Positions 10,071 through 21,136 of a stretch of 64,000 nt of DNA are shown in pieces. The DNA lies in NCBI RefSeq assembly GCF_025421715.1, contig NZ_JAOEFC010000002.1, positions 124,001 to 188,000 of the forward strand, written 5' to 3'. Numbering within the stretch: position 1 is the stretch's first letter; the number at the start of each line of letters is the position of its first letter. The notes under the pieces were generated by a model. That model ran no database searches and was not told the origin of the DNA. It saw only the letters and a program-made list of their open reading frames with translations. Origin of the DNA: Microbacterium festucae. GTDB lineage: Bacteria > Actinomycetota > Actinomycetes > Actinomycetales > Microbacteriaceae. Position numbers and translations under genes: made by a program.

Positions 10071-10970
10071 GTGAGCGCCTCCCACCCGTACGCCGACCGT
10101 CTCGACGCCGTGCCGGTGCGCCGCCACGAGGTCGCCGTGCTCGGCGGCGTCACCGCCTACTGGGAGTACGGCCCCGAGGATGCGCAGACCACCATCCTCG
10201 CCGTCCACGGCTTCCGCGGCGAGCACCACGGCCTCGAGCCGGTCGTGGCCTTCCTCCCCGGCATCCGGGTGATCATGCCCGACCTGCCCGGGTTCGGCGA
10301 GACCGCCCCCATCCCCGGGCGCACGCACTCGATCGACCTGTACGCCCAGTGGCTCACCGCGTTCGCGGCCGCCGTCGCACCGGGCGCGGTGATCCTCGGC
10401 CACTCGTTCGGGTCGATCGTGGCCGCCGTCGCGGTCGCCGGGGGGCTGCCCACCCCGCGCCTCATCCTCGTCAACCCCATCGGCGCCCCCGCGCTGGAGG
10501 GGCCGCGCGGCATCCTCACCCGTCTCGCGGTCTTCTACTACTGGGCGGGCGCGAAGCTGCCCCGGCGGCGGGGCGAGGCCGTGCTGCGCAGCCGCCTCGT
10601 CGTGCGCGTGATGAGCGTGTCGATGACCAAGACCCGCGACCCGCACCTGCGCGCGTTCGTGCACGACCAGCACGACACCTACTTCTCGCGCTTCGCCGAC
10701 CGCGACGTGCTGCACGACGCGTTCGTGGCGTCGGTGTCCAACGACGTGCGCGCCTCGGCCCCGCGCATCGCGGTGCCGACGCTGCTGGTGGCCGCCCAGC
10801 TCGACGACATCACCCCGATCGGGGCCGAGCGCCACCTGCAGACGCTGTTCCCCGACGCCGAGCTGGTCGAGATCGCCGGGGTCGGCCACCTCATCCACTA
10901 CGAGACGCCCGAGCCGGCCGCCGCCGCGATCAGTCGGTTTCTCCGGCCTTCCGACGCCGGTACGCGTTGA
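10071..10970 (+). CDS. Alpha/beta hydrolase
   Basis: 299 residues. Oxyanion strand VHGFRGEHHGLEP, nucleophile elbow GHSFGS (Ser ~113), catalytic acid around LDDITPIG and histidine in VGHLIHYETP near the end. Cap-domain helices lie between. It is of the lipase/peptidase-like hydrolase type, substrate unknown. GTG start with a TAGACT box (10059-10064) six bases upstream. Its last 41 bases overlap the convergent CGNR gene. Confidence 0.82.
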   Translation: MSASHPYADRLDAVPVRRHEVAVLGGVTAYWEYGPEDAQTTILAVHGFRGEHHGLEPVVAFLPGIRVIMPDLPGFGETAPIPGRTHSIDLYAQWLTAFAAAVAPGAVILGHSFGSIVAAVAVAGGLPTPRLILVNPIGAPALEGPRGILTRLAVFYYWAGAKLPRRRGEAVLRSRLVVRVMSVSMTKTRDPHLRAFVHDQHDTYFSRFADRDVLHDAFVASVSNDVRASAPRIAVPTLLVAAQLDDITPIGAERHLQTLFPDAELVEIAGVGHLIHYETPEPAAAAISRFLRPSDAGTR

Positions 10971-11490
10971 CGTTCATGCGGTTGCCGCAGTTGCCGGTGT
11001 CGCAGTAGCGCTTCGACCCGTTCTTGGAGAAGTCGATGTAGACGGCGTCGCAGTCGTCGGCGTCGCACACCCGCACCCGGTCCCACTGGTCGGAGCGGAT
11101 GATGTCGACGAAGGCCATCGCCGCCTCGACGAGCATGCGGGTGGGCAGGGGCGCCGCCGACTCGGTCGCGTGGATGTGCCAGCCGTAGCCGTCGTGGATG
11201 ACCAGCTGGGGGAGGGCGTGCCCGTCGCGGAGCATGGCGTTGACCAGGGGCACCGCCTCGTCGCGTGAGGCGCCCCACAGTCCCCGCAGCCGCGGCCGGA
11301 TCGCCCGCAGCGCCGTCAGCTCGGCGTCGTCGCGGTCGAACGCGCCGGTGTAGGGGTACTCGGTGAAGAACGCGTCGGCGTCGGCCTGCGTGGCCAGGCG
11401 GTCGACGTCGTCGACACCCACCGTCGGCAGGGTGTTCACCAGCGCGGCCGTCGCGCGCAGCGACAACTCGGTGTCATGAATGAAAACCAT
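10930..11490 (-). CDS. CGNR zinc-finger protein (ABATE domain), likely transcription regulator
   Basis: 186 residues. The C-terminal zinc finger is intact: RVCDADDCDAVYIDFSKNGS then YCDTGNCGNRMNVNAYRRR, containing the family CGNR motif. The N-terminal part matches the stress-related ABATE fold. Such proteins are thought to regulate transcription. It is divergent from an EamA exporter, with a dyad between them, so it probably controls that exporter and itself. ATG 11490 has a good CAGGAG site six bases upstream. Confidence 0.85.
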   Translation of the reverse strand: MVFIHDTELSLRATAALVNTLPTVGVDDVDRLATQADADAFFTEYPYTGAFDRDDAELTALRAIRPRLRGLWGASRDEAVPLVNAMLRDGHALPQLVIHDGYGWHIHATESAAPLPTRMLVEAAMAFVDIIRSDQWDRVRVCDADDCDAVYIDFSKNGSKRYCDTGNCGNRMNVNAYRRRKAGETD

Positions 11491-11491
11491 C

Positions 11492-11552
11492 TTGACTCCT
11501 GACGGACTCGGGCAGTACCGTCACCAGTGTAAGCAACTGTCACTCCTGACAG
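11492..11552. promoter_or_regulatory. Dyad operator candidate between CGNR gene and EamA gene
   Basis: CTGTCACTCCTGACAG (11537-11552) is a perfect 6-bp inverted repeat with a CTCC spacer. The half ACTCCTGAC recurs at about 11494-11502. On the minus strand a TACACT -10 (11527-11532) for the CGNR gene lies next to the dyad, so binding there would block that promoter. Confidence 0.55.
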
Positions 11553-11583
11553 CTGATCTCCTCTCCGACCTCGAGGACCGCCG

Positions 11584-12609
11584 GTGACGCACACCGCCGC
11601 ACTGCCCGTCGCACCATCCGCCCACCGGATGCGCGCACCCCGCTCGCCCCGCACCGCCGGCATCGTCATGGCCGTCGTCTCGGCGCTCGCCTTCTCGTCC
11701 AGCGGGCCGCTGGTGAAGCCGCTGCTCGAGGCGGGCTGGTCGCTGTCGGCCGCCCTCGTCGTGCGCATGGGGCTGGCGGGGCTCATCCTCGCGCCCGCGC
11801 TCGTGGGCGCCGTGCGACGCGAGCGCGGCTTCCTGCGCCGGCACCTGGCCTCCCTCCTCGCCTTCGGGCTCATCCCCGTCGTCGGATGCCAGCTGCTGTT
11901 CTTCTCGGCCATGCAGCGGATGCCGGTGGCCGTCGCCCTGCTCATCCAGTACCTGGCACCGGTGTTCCTCGTCGCCTACGTGTGGCTGCGCACCCGTCGC
12001 GCCCCCTCGCCGCTGGTGATCGCCGGCTCGGTCGTGGCCATCGCCGGGCTCGTGCTCGTCGTCGACATCTCCGGTGCCCGCTTCGACCTGCTCGGCACCC
12101 TCCTCGCCCTCGGCGCCGCGATCTGCGTGTGCGTCTACTTCGTCATGTCCGAGCGCACCGGCGACGACCTGCCGCCCCTCGCCCTGGCCGCGGGCGGGCT
12201 GCTGGTCGGGGCGGTGTTCATGGCCCTGCTCGGCGTCACCGGCATCCTGCCCTTCGCCGTCCCCGAGGTCACCGTGGCCTTCCGCGGCGTCGAGGTGCCC
12301 GGCTGGCTGCCGCTGCTGTGGGTCGGCGCGGTGGGCACGACCCTCGGCTACGCGCTCGGGGTGATGGCGGTGCCGCGCACCGGCTCGCGCCTGGCGTCGT
12401 TCGTGGGCCTGTCGGAGGTGCTGTTCGCGCTGCTGTTCGCGTGGCTGCTGCTGGGCGAGGCGCCGGCGCCCGTGCAGTTCCTCGGCGGCGCGCTCATCCT
12501 CGTGGGGGTCGTGCTCGTGCGGCTGGCTCCCGCCGACACCGCGACGGGCGCGGCGATCACGGTTCCCGTCGAGCCGCTTCCAGGAGAGGCCGCACCCGCG
12601 ATCCGATGA
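11584..12609 (+). CDS. EamA/DMT family transporter
   Basis: 341 residues with about ten hydrophobic helices arranged as two EamA repeats (first ~residues 28-160, second ~170-320). The first repeat begins GIVMAVVSALAFSSSGPLVKPLL, the second LLGTLLALGAAICVCVYFVM. Such proteins export metabolites or drugs across the cytoplasmic membrane; the cargo is unknown. GTG start preceded by GAGGA seven bases away. Its final 53 bases overlap the convergent Lrp gene. Confidence 0.85.
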   Translation: MTHTAALPVAPSAHRMRAPRSPRTAGIVMAVVSALAFSSSGPLVKPLLEAGWSLSAALVVRMGLAGLILAPALVGAVRRERGFLRRHLASLLAFGLIPVVGCQLLFFSAMQRMPVAVALLIQYLAPVFLVAYVWLRTRRAPSPLVIAGSVVAIAGLVLVVDISGARFDLLGTLLALGAAICVCVYFVMSERTGDDLPPLALAAGGLLVGAVFMALLGVTGILPFAVPEVTVAFRGVEVPGWLPLLWVGAVGTTLGYALGVMAVPRTGSRLASFVGLSEVLFALLFAWLLLGEAPAPVQFLGGALILVGVVLVRLAPADTATGAAITVPVEPLPGEAAPAIR

Positions 12610-13030
12610 CCTCGCCCATCACCAGCGAGGTCTCGGTGCGCTCGACGCCCTCGATGCCGAGGATGCGCGCGTCGATCGCGAACAGGTGCTGCGTGTCGCG
12701 GGCGGCCACCCGCACCAGCAGATCGACCTGACCGCTCAGGCCGTGGGCCTGCAGCACCTCGGGGATGAGGGCGAGTTCGGACGTGATGCGCGGCAGATCG
12801 GCCTGACGCACGACCACGCTCACCATCGCCTCGATGGGGAAGCCCAGCGCCCGCGGCGACATGGCGCGGTCGTAGGAGAGGAAGACGCCGGCGCGCTCGA
12901 GTTTCACCATGCGCGCCTGCACGGTGTTGCGCGAGAGCCCCAGGCGCTCGGCGATGGCGACGACGGTGGCGCGGTGGTCTTCGGCCAGCACGCTCAGCAA
13001 CTCGAGATCGACGTGGTCAAGAGGTCCCAT
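12557..13030 (-). CDS. Lrp/AsnC family transcriptional regulator
   Basis: 157 residues from ATG 13030 (a TTG three codons earlier is possible). N-terminal winged helix-turn-helix: LDHVDLELLSVLAEDHRATVVAIAERLGLSRNTVQARMVKLE. The C-terminal RAM ligand-binding domain includes VDLLVRVAARDTQHLFAID. It is divergent from bkdABC, the usual target of actinobacterial and pseudomonad Bkd regulators of this family, so it likely senses a branched-chain amino acid. A TATGGT box eight bases before ATG suggests a nearly leaderless message. Confidence 0.88.
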   Translation of the reverse strand: MGPLDHVDLELLSVLAEDHRATVVAIAERLGLSRNTVQARMVKLERAGVFLSYDRAMSPRALGFPIEAMVSVVVRQADLPRITSELALIPEVLQAHGLSGQVDLLVRVAARDTQHLFAIDARILGIEGVERTETSLVMGEVIGSRVRPLLEAARREP

Positions 13031-13064
13031 AATGCCCAACCATAGCAGCGCTCAGCGCGTCACA

Positions 13065-13081
13065 TTGTGCAACATGTTCAA
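13065..13081. promoter_or_regulatory. Candidate Lrp-type operator upstream of bkdA
   Basis: TTGTGCAACATGTTCAA is a degenerate dyad (outer TTG/CAA and inner CA/TG match). It lies between the Lrp gene's -10 and the bkdA promoter, where a divergent autoregulator would bind. Confidence 0.35.
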
Positions 13082-13096
13082 GAATCAGCAGGATGC

Positions 13097-13125
13097 TTGA
13101 GCGAGGTGCCGCATCGCCGTAGCGT
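13097..13125 (+). promoter_or_regulatory. bkdA promoter
   Basis: TTGAGC (13097-13102), a 17-base spacer and TAGCGT (13120-13125) make a good sigma-A type promoter. Transcription should begin near 13132, leaving a ~77-base leader before the ATG at 13209, which has AAGGAG six bases upstream. Confidence 0.6.
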
Positions 13126-13208
13126 CGCCCTCACCGGCGATGAGGCCGGTGACGAAGCCGCGCGGGCGGCGCCTCACGAGGGCGGCGACCGCGAGCGAAG
13201 GAGCGACG

Positions 13209-14402
13209 ATGACGTCCACCGTGAACCCGTCCACCGCGGACCCCACCACAGCGAACACCTCCCCAGCGAACGCCTCCCCAGCGAACGCAGAGGCGCGCCC
13301 CGACCCGCACGCCCCCGCCGCGGGGGACCTCGCCCAGCTGCTCTCGCCCGACGGCGAGCGCGGCGCGCATCCGCTGCTGGACGACTGGGCCGGCGACATC
13401 GACGACACCCGGCTGGCCGGGCTCTACCGCGACATGCTGCTCGTGCGCCGCATCGACGCGGCCGGCGTCGCCCTGCAGCGGCAGGGACAGCTGGGCCTGT
13501 GGGCCCCCGCCGAAGGGCAGGAGGCGGTGCAGATCGGCATCACGCGCGCCTGCCACGACGACGACTTCTTCTTCACGAGCTACCGCGAGCTCGGCGTGCT
13601 CGTGGCGCGCGGCGCCCGGCCCGCCGACCTCGTGCTGGGCTGGCGCGGCGAGGTGTTCGGCACGTTCGACCCCTACGACCTGCACGTGGCGACCCCGCAG
13701 ATCATCATCGGCGCCCAGACGCTCCACGCGGTCGGCTACGCGATGGGCGTGCAGCGCGACGGCGGCGACCAGGTGGCTGTCGCCTGCTTCGGCGACGGCG
13801 CCACCAGCCAGGGCGACGTGAGCGAGGCGATGGTGTTCGCCGCCTCGTTCGGCGCGCCCGTCGTGTTCGTCTGCTCGAACAACCAGTGGGCGATCTCCGA
13901 GCCGGTGGGCCTGCAGTCGCATCTGCCCCTGGCGGGCCGCGCCCCGGGCTTCGGCATCCCGAGCGTGCGCGTGGACGGCAACGACGTGATCGCGTGCACC
14001 GCCGCGATGCGCTGGGCCCTCGACCACGCCCGCAGCGGACGGGGCCCGGCCTACATCGAGGCGGTCACCTATCGCCTGGGCCCGCACACCACCAGCGACG
14101 ACCCCACCCGCTACCGCAGCGCCGACGAGGTCGCGCTGTGGCGCACCCGCGACCCGCTGCTGCGCGTGGCGGGCGTGCTGCGGGAGCGCGGGCTGCTCGA
14201 GGCGGCCGAGGCAGAGGCCGAACAGGCGGCGGCGGAGTTCACCGCCGGGATGCGCCGCGCGGCGCTGGAGGCCACGACCCGACCGCCGCTGGCCGTGCTC
14301 GACGACGTGTACGCCGAGCCGCACACCGGCATCGACCGCCAGCGGGAGCAGTTCTCGGCCTATCTCGAGGGCTTCGCAGACGACGAGGAGGGGACGCGAT
14401 GA
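13209..14402 (+). CDS. bkdA: Branched-chain 2-oxo acid dehydrogenase E1 alpha
   Basis: 397 residues. The first ~45 are Ser/Thr/Asn/Pro-rich low complexity. The thiamine-diphosphate motif is CFGDGATSQGDVSEAM...CSNNQWA (GDG to NN). HTTSDDPTRYR is the loop typical of branched-chain and PDH E1 alpha proteins. With E1 beta it decarboxylates 2-oxo acids from Leu, Ile and Val. The separate aceE-type pyruvate dehydrogenase later in the window, the Lrp regulator and the neighbouring leucine genes favour the branched-chain role over pdhA. Start ATG 13209. Confidence 0.82.
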   Translation: MTSTVNPSTADPTTANTSPANASPANAEARPDPHAPAAGDLAQLLSPDGERGAHPLLDDWAGDIDDTRLAGLYRDMLLVRRIDAAGVALQRQGQLGLWAPAEGQEAVQIGITRACHDDDFFFTSYRELGVLVARGARPADLVLGWRGEVFGTFDPYDLHVATPQIIIGAQTLHAVGYAMGVQRDGGDQVAVACFGDGATSQGDVSEAMVFAASFGAPVVFVCSNNQWAISEPVGLQSHLPLAGRAPGFGIPSVRVDGNDVIACTAAMRWALDHARSGRGPAYIEAVTYRLGPHTTSDDPTRYRSADEVALWRTRDPLLRVAGVLRERGLLEAAEAEAEQAAAEFTAGMRRAALEATTRPPLAVLDDVYAEPHTGIDRQREQFSAYLEGFADDEEGTR

Positions 14403-15406
14403 CCGAGCTCACCCTGGCCAAGGCCCTCACCGCCGGGCTCGGACAGGCCCTGGCCGACGACGACCGGGTGCTCGTCATGGGGGAGGACGTGGGGGCGCTC
14501 GGCGGCGTCTTCCGCATCACCGACGGCCTGCAGTCCCGCTTCGGGGCGACGCGCGTGGTCGACACGCCGCTGGCGGAGTCGGCCATCGTCGGCACCGCGG
14601 TGGGGCTGGCGATGCGCGGGTTCCGCCCCGTCGTGGAGATCCAGTTCGACGGCTTCGTCTACCCGGCGTTCGACCAGATCGTCTGCCAGGTCGCCAAGCT
14701 CCACTACCGCACCCGCGGCGCCGTGAAGATGCCGCTCACCATCCGCATCCCGTGGGCCGGCGGTGTGGGCGCCGCCGAGCATCACTCCGAGTCGCCCGAG
14801 GCCTACTTCGTGCACACCGCCGGGCTGCGCGTGGTCGCGGTGTCCAACCCGCAGGACGCGTACACGATGCTGCGGCAGGCCATCGCCAGCGACGACCCGG
14901 TCGTCTTCTTCGAGCCCAAGCGGCTCTACCACAGCAAGGGCGAGGTCGACCTCGACGCCGACATCGCCGACGCCGCCCCGCTGGGGGTGGCGCGCGTGGT
15001 GCGTCGCGGCACCGATGTCACCCTGGTGACCTACGGCGCGCAGGTGCAGGTCGCCCTCGACGCGGCGACCGCCGCCGAGGACGAGGGCGTGTCGATCGAG
15101 GTCATCGACCTGCGCTCGCTCTCGCCGGTGGACTACCGCACCGTGACGGCATCGGTCCGCTCGACCGGGCGGCTGGTGGTCGCCCACGAGGCGGCCCGTG
15201 AGGCGGGGGTCGGGGCCGAGATCATCGCGAGCGTCACCGAGCAGTGCTTCGAGTACCTCGAGGCGGCGCCGCAGCGGGTGACCGGGTTCGACATCCCCTA
15301 CCCGCCCGCCAAGCTCGAGCGGCACCACCTGCCCGATCTCGACCGCATCCTGGATGCCGTCGACCGCGTGCTCGGCCGCGGCCACCGCGCGGGGGTGACC
15401 TCGTGA
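14399..15406 (+). CDS. bkdB: Branched-chain 2-oxo acid dehydrogenase E1 beta
   Basis: 335 residues. MGEDVGALGGVFRITDGLQ and the transketolase pyrimidine-binding region, the PWAGGVGAAEHHSESPEAYF loop and the C-terminal transketolase domain (IEVIDLRSLSPVDYRTV) are all present. It forms the alpha2-beta2 E1 with the preceding gene, with which its start overlaps by four bases (ATGA), so the subunits are co-translated. Confidence 0.85.
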   Translation: MTELTLAKALTAGLGQALADDDRVLVMGEDVGALGGVFRITDGLQSRFGATRVVDTPLAESAIVGTAVGLAMRGFRPVVEIQFDGFVYPAFDQIVCQVAKLHYRTRGAVKMPLTIRIPWAGGVGAAEHHSESPEAYFVHTAGLRVVAVSNPQDAYTMLRQAIASDDPVVFFEPKRLYHSKGEVDLDADIADAAPLGVARVVRRGTDVTLVTYGAQVQVALDAATAAEDEGVSIEVIDLRSLSPVDYRTVTASVRSTGRLVVAHEAAREAGVGAEIIASVTEQCFEYLEAAPQRVTGFDIPYPPAKLERHHLPDLDRILDAVDRVLGRGHRAGVTS

Positions 15407-16791
15407 TCGCCGAGTTCCGCCTCCCCGACCTGGGTGAGGGGCTGCCGGAGGCCGAGATCGTGCACTGGCTGGTCGCCGAGGGCGACGAGGTCGCTCTCAA
15501 CCAGACCATCGCCGAGGTCGAGACCGCCAAGGCGATCGTCGAGCTGCCCTCGCCCTATGCGGGGGTCGTCGCCGCCGTGCACCACGCCGAGGGCGAGGTC
15601 GTGGCGGTGGGCGAGGTCATCCTCGCCGTCGAGGTCGCCGGCGGCGACGACGTGCTGCCGAACCTCGTCGGCTACGGCGCGGCGCCGCGCTCCGACGAGC
15701 GGCCGCGCCGGCGCACCCGCGGCGCCCCGACCGCCGTGCTCGAGCGGGTCTCGCGCGCTCCGCACGACGACCTGCCCGACGAGCGTCACGACGGCGGCGA
15801 TGCCGCGGGCGGGCGGGCGGATGCCGGGGCGGAGGCGACCGAACCGGCCGTGCGCCCCCGCTCCACCCCGCCGGTGCGGGCGCGGGCGCGCGAGCTCGGC
15901 GTCGACCTGTCGCAGCTGACCGGCACCGGCGCCGACGGCCTCATCACCCGCGACGACGTCGAGCGCGCGGCCGCGGCAACGGTCGCCGCACCGGCGCAGG
16001 CACCGGTGCAGGCCGCCGCCGCGACGGCACCCGTCGACACCGTGCCCACGGCATCCGCCGCCGACGACGCGCGGGGCGGGGCGGGCGACCACGACGACCA
16101 GCACATCCCGGTGCGCGGGGTGCGCAAGCAGACGGCGGCTGCCATGGTGCAGTCGGCCTTCACCGCCCCGCACGTCACCTGCTTCCTCGACGTCGACGTC
16201 ACCGCCTCGATGCGGCTCGTCGACGATCTGCGCGCCGACCGGGAGCTGGCCGGCCACCGCATCGGCATCCTCGCGCTCGCCGCGCGGGCCACCTGCCTCG
16301 CGCTGCGCCGTCACGGCGACCTCAACGCCCGCTGGGACGGCGAGCACGACGAGATCGTGCGCTACCGTCACGTCGGCCTCGGGATCGCCGTGGCCACCGA
16401 CCGCGGACTGCTCGTGCCCCACGTGCCCGAGGCCGACCGGATGGACCTCACCGAGCTCGCCGACGCGCTGGGAGCCCTGGCCGAGCGGGCGCGCACCGGA
16501 CGGTCGAGTCTGGCTGAGATGACCGGCGGCACGTTCTCACTGACCAACTTCGGCGTCTTCGGCGTGGATGCGGGCACGCCGATCCTGCCGCCGGGGCAAT
16601 CCGGCATCCTCGGTCTCGGCGCCGTGCGACGCCGCCCGTGGGAGCACGAGGGCGAGCTGGCGCTGCGCGAGGTGATGACGCTCAGCCTCTCGTTCGACCA
16701 CCGTGTCGCCGACGGGGCCGAGGGCTCGCGGCTGCTGGCGGCCATCGGCGCCCTGCTGCGCGACCCCGGCCGCGCCCTGCTCTACGCCTGA
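15403..16791 (+). CDS. bkdC: Branched-chain 2-oxo acid dehydrogenase E2, lipoamide acyltransferase
   Basis: 462 residues. Lipoyl domain at residues 1-80 with the modified lysine in VETAKAIVE. Peripheral subunit-binding domain near 160-200 (RARELGVDLSQLTGTGADG). Catalytic acyltransferase domain to the end with the HxxxDG motif in SFDHRVADG. Ala/Asp-rich linkers separate the domains. GTG start overlaps the bkdB stop. The E3 dihydrolipoamide dehydrogenase is not in this window. Confidence 0.87.
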   Translation: MIAEFRLPDLGEGLPEAEIVHWLVAEGDEVALNQTIAEVETAKAIVELPSPYAGVVAAVHHAEGEVVAVGEVILAVEVAGGDDVLPNLVGYGAAPRSDERPRRRTRGAPTAVLERVSRAPHDDLPDERHDGGDAAGGRADAGAEATEPAVRPRSTPPVRARARELGVDLSQLTGTGADGLITRDDVERAAAATVAAPAQAPVQAAAATAPVDTVPTASAADDARGGAGDHDDQHIPVRGVRKQTAAAMVQSAFTAPHVTCFLDVDVTASMRLVDDLRADRELAGHRIGILALAARATCLALRRHGDLNARWDGEHDEIVRYRHVGLGIAVATDRGLLVPHVPEADRMDLTELADALGALAERARTGRSSLAEMTGGTFSLTNFGVFGVDAGTPILPPGQSGILGLGAVRRRPWEHEGELALREVMTLSLSFDHRVADGAEGSRLLAAIGALLRDPGRALLYA

Positions 16792-16830
16792 GTGCCCGGC
16801 GCCGTCGTCACCTCACCGCCTGCGCGGCGC

Positions 16831-17430
16831 TCAGGCGGTGAGGGCGGCGAGCGCCAGCTGCTCGAGGATGCCGCGCACCGAGGTCGCGGTGGCGCCGGGG
16901 CCTGCCGCGCCGGGGCCCGCGTGAGGGGTGGAGTTCATGAGCCCGAACACGGCGTGGGCGCGCACGCGCAGGTCGTCGCGGGCACGGCCCGGGTGCAGTC
17001 GCGTGAGCACGTCGATCCACATGTCCACGTACTCGCGCTGCAGGCGCCGCACCGTGTGCCGCGGCTCGGGGGCGAGGCTGGCGAGGTCGCGGTCCTGCAC
17101 GCGGATGACGTCGGCGCCGGTGAGGGCGAAGGAGACGTGGAAGGCGATGAGGGCGCGCAGCTGCGCGTCGGGGGAGCCGGCATCGGCCACCACCGTCGCG
17201 CCGCCGTCGTGGAGACGCCGGCTGGCGCCGAGCAGGATCTCGCCCAGCACCGCCTGCTTGCCGGCGAAGTGGCGGTAGACGGCGGGGCCGCTCACGCCCA
17301 CCGCGGCGCCCAGTTCTTCCAGGCTCACGCCGGCGTATCCGCGCTCGGCGAACAGTCGGGCCGCCTCGCGGACGAGGTCGTCGTGCCGGCGCGCCTTGGC
17401 GCGTTCGCGGGGGGTCGAACCGCTTGTCAT
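16831..17430 (-). CDS. TetR/AcrR family regulator of the leucine-degradation operon
   Basis: 199 residues. N-terminal [43 protein letters not shown]. The C-terminal ligand domain is typical of acyl-CoA-sensing TetR proteins. It is divergent from mccB with a perfect operator between. In M. tuberculosis a TetR repressor (BkaR) controls a comparable acc/fadE/citE set; equivalence is inferred from position only. ATG 17430 has GAGGA upstream. Confidence 0.85.
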   Translation of the reverse strand: MTSGSTPRERAKARRHDDLVREAARLFAERGYAGVSLEELGAAVGVSGPAVYRHFAGKQAVLGEILLGASRRLHDGGATVVADAGSPDAQLRALIAFHVSFALTGADVIRVQDRDLASLAPEPRHTVRRLQREYVDMWIDVLTRLHPGRARDDLRVRAHAVFGLMNSTPHAGPGAAGPGATATSVRGILEQLALAALTA

Positions 17431-17435
17431 TCCAG

Positions 17436-17481
17436 TTAATCCTCGCTAACCTGGACGAGTCTCAGTTAGTGAACACTAACT
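17436..17481. promoter_or_regulatory. TetR operator(s) between regulator and mccB
   Basis: AGTTAGTGAACACTAACT (17464-17481) is a perfect 8-bp inverted repeat around AA. A second, looser copy lies at about 17434-17451 (AGTTA...TAAC). They sit between the two divergent starts, where one repressor could control both directions. Confidence 0.7.
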
Positions 17482-17549
17482 ATGCCCGGACCCGGTCCGC
17501 GGCGGCGGCCGGACACCGTGACGAGATCGTGACGTCGAGGAGGACGCGC

Positions 17550-19150
<1,601 letters not shown>

Positions 19151-19154
<4 letters not shown>

Positions 19155-21136
19155 TCGTGCCCACGCCTACGCCTACGCCCGCGCTGCGCACCGTGCTCGT
19201 CGCCAACCGCGGCGAGATCGCCCGCCGGATCATCCGCACCCTGCATCGCTGCGGCATCCGCGCGGTCGCCGTCTACAGCGACGCCGACGCCGACGCGCCG
19301 CACGTGCGCGAAGCCGACGCGGCCGTGCGGCTGGGCCCGGCGCCGGCCGCCGAGTCCTACCTCTCGGTCGACGCGGTGCTCGCCGCCGCGCGCGCCACCG
19401 GCGCCGACGCCGTGCATCCGGGCTACGGCTTCCTCTCCGAGAACGTCGCCTTCGCCCGCGCCTGCGCGGCGGCGGGCATCGTCTTCATCGGTCCGGGGGA
19501 GCGTGCCCTGGAGGTGATGGGCGACAAGATCCGCGCCAAAGAGCACGTCGCCGGCCACGGCGTGCCCACCGTCCCCGGCTTCAGCGCCGCGGGCATGACC
19601 GACGACGAGATCGCCGCGGCAGCCGAGGCCGCGGGCTTCCCGCTGCTGGTCAAGCCGTCCGCGGGCGGCGGCGGCAAGGGGATGCAGGTGGTGCGCGCCG
19701 CGGGCGAGCTCGCCCCTGCGCTGGCCGCGGCCCGCCGCATCGCCCGCGCCGCCTTCGGCGACGACACGCTGCTGCTGGAGCGGCTCATCGAGCGGCCCCG
19801 CCACATCGAGGTGCAGGTGCTCGCCGACGCGCACGGCGCCGTCGTGCACCTGGGCGAGCGCGAATGCACGCTGCAGCGCCGCCACCAGAAGGTCATCGAA
19901 GAGGCCCCCTCGCCCGCCGTCGACGCCGCGGTGCGCGCGCGGCTGGGGGAGGCGGCCTGCCGCGCCGCCGCGTCGGTGGGCTACCGCGGCGCCGGCACCG
20001 TGGAGTTCCTCGTGGCGGCAGAGCGCCCCGACGAGTTCTTCTTCATCGAGATGAACACGCGCCTGCAGGTCGAGCACCCCGTCACCGAGCTGGTGACCGG
20101 CATCGACCTCGTCGAGCAGCAGCTGCGGGTGGCCGCCGGCGAGCCGCTCGCCTTCGGGCAGGACGACGTGCACCTGTCCGGCCACGCGATCGAGGCGCGC
20201 GTGTACGCCGAGAGTCCCGAGCGCGGCTTCCTGCCGGCGACGGGCACCGTGCTGCGGTGGCGGGCGCCGGAGGGCGTGCGCACGGATGCCGCGGTGACCA
20301 GCGGCTCGGTCGTCACCGCCGACTACGACCCGATGGTGGCCAAGGTCATCGCCCACGCCGACACCCGCACCGCCGCACTGCACCGACTCGACGCCGCCCT
20401 CGCCGGCACCGTCGTGCTGGGGGTCGACACCAACATCGCGTTCCTGCGCACCCTGCTCGCCGAGCCGGCCGTGGTCGCGGGCGAACTCGACACCGGGCTC
20501 ATCGAGCGGATGCCGCCGCCGCACGAGCCCCCTCCCACGCCGGCGCAGCTGCAGGCCGCGGCGGCGACCGTCGCCGCCGCCCGCACCGGCGGAGCAGACG
20601 TGTGGCACGCCCTCGCCGGCCGCCGCTTCGGCGCTCCGGCCCAGCCCGCACCCGTCCACCTGCTCGACGCCACGGGCATCGTGCACGTCGTGGCCTGCCC
20701 GCCGGACGGCATCCGGGCGGGTGCCACCGAGGCGGGTGCCACCGAGGCGGCGGTCGATGCGGAGGGCACGGTGCACGTGCACGCCGACGGTGCGCACGCG
20801 TCGCTGCGGCCGCTGAGCCGCCGCGCCGCCTGGGAGCGCGCGCACGCCGCCCGCGACCGGGGCGCCGCCGACGCGGCATCCCCGCACCTGCCCGCGCCGC
20901 TGCCCGGCGCCGTCGTCGCGGTGCACGTCGACGACGGCGCGTCCGTGGCCGCCGGCGCCCGCATCCTCACCATCGAGGCCATGAAGATGGAGCACGCCGT
21001 CACCGCCCCCCACGAGGGGACGGTGCGACTGCGTGTCGCCGTCGGTGCGCAGGTGCGCCGCGGCGACGTCGTCGCCGAGGTCACCCCGGTCGCCGCCGCT
21101 CCCACCGACACCACACCCACCGGAGGCACCCCATGA
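19151..21136 (+). CDS. mccA: Methylcrotonyl-CoA carboxylase biotin-carrying (alpha) subunit
   Basis: 661 residues. Biotin carboxylase domain at ~12-450 ([16 protein letters not shown]-grasp loop [22 protein letters not shown]). A C-terminal biotinyl domain has the modified lysine in EAMKMEH (~625). Alanine/threonine-rich linkers separate them. It carboxylates its own biotin for MccB. GTG overlaps the mccB stop (GTGA); another in-frame GTG lies two codons on. A much longer ORF in this frame extends antisensically useful sequence into mccB and is not used. Confidence 0.87.

Noticed and set aside
13209..16791. Naming the E1/E2 genes pdhABC
   Set aside because: A full aceE-type pyruvate dehydrogenase exists in the window and the Lrp/leucine context favours Bkd, though substrate is untested.
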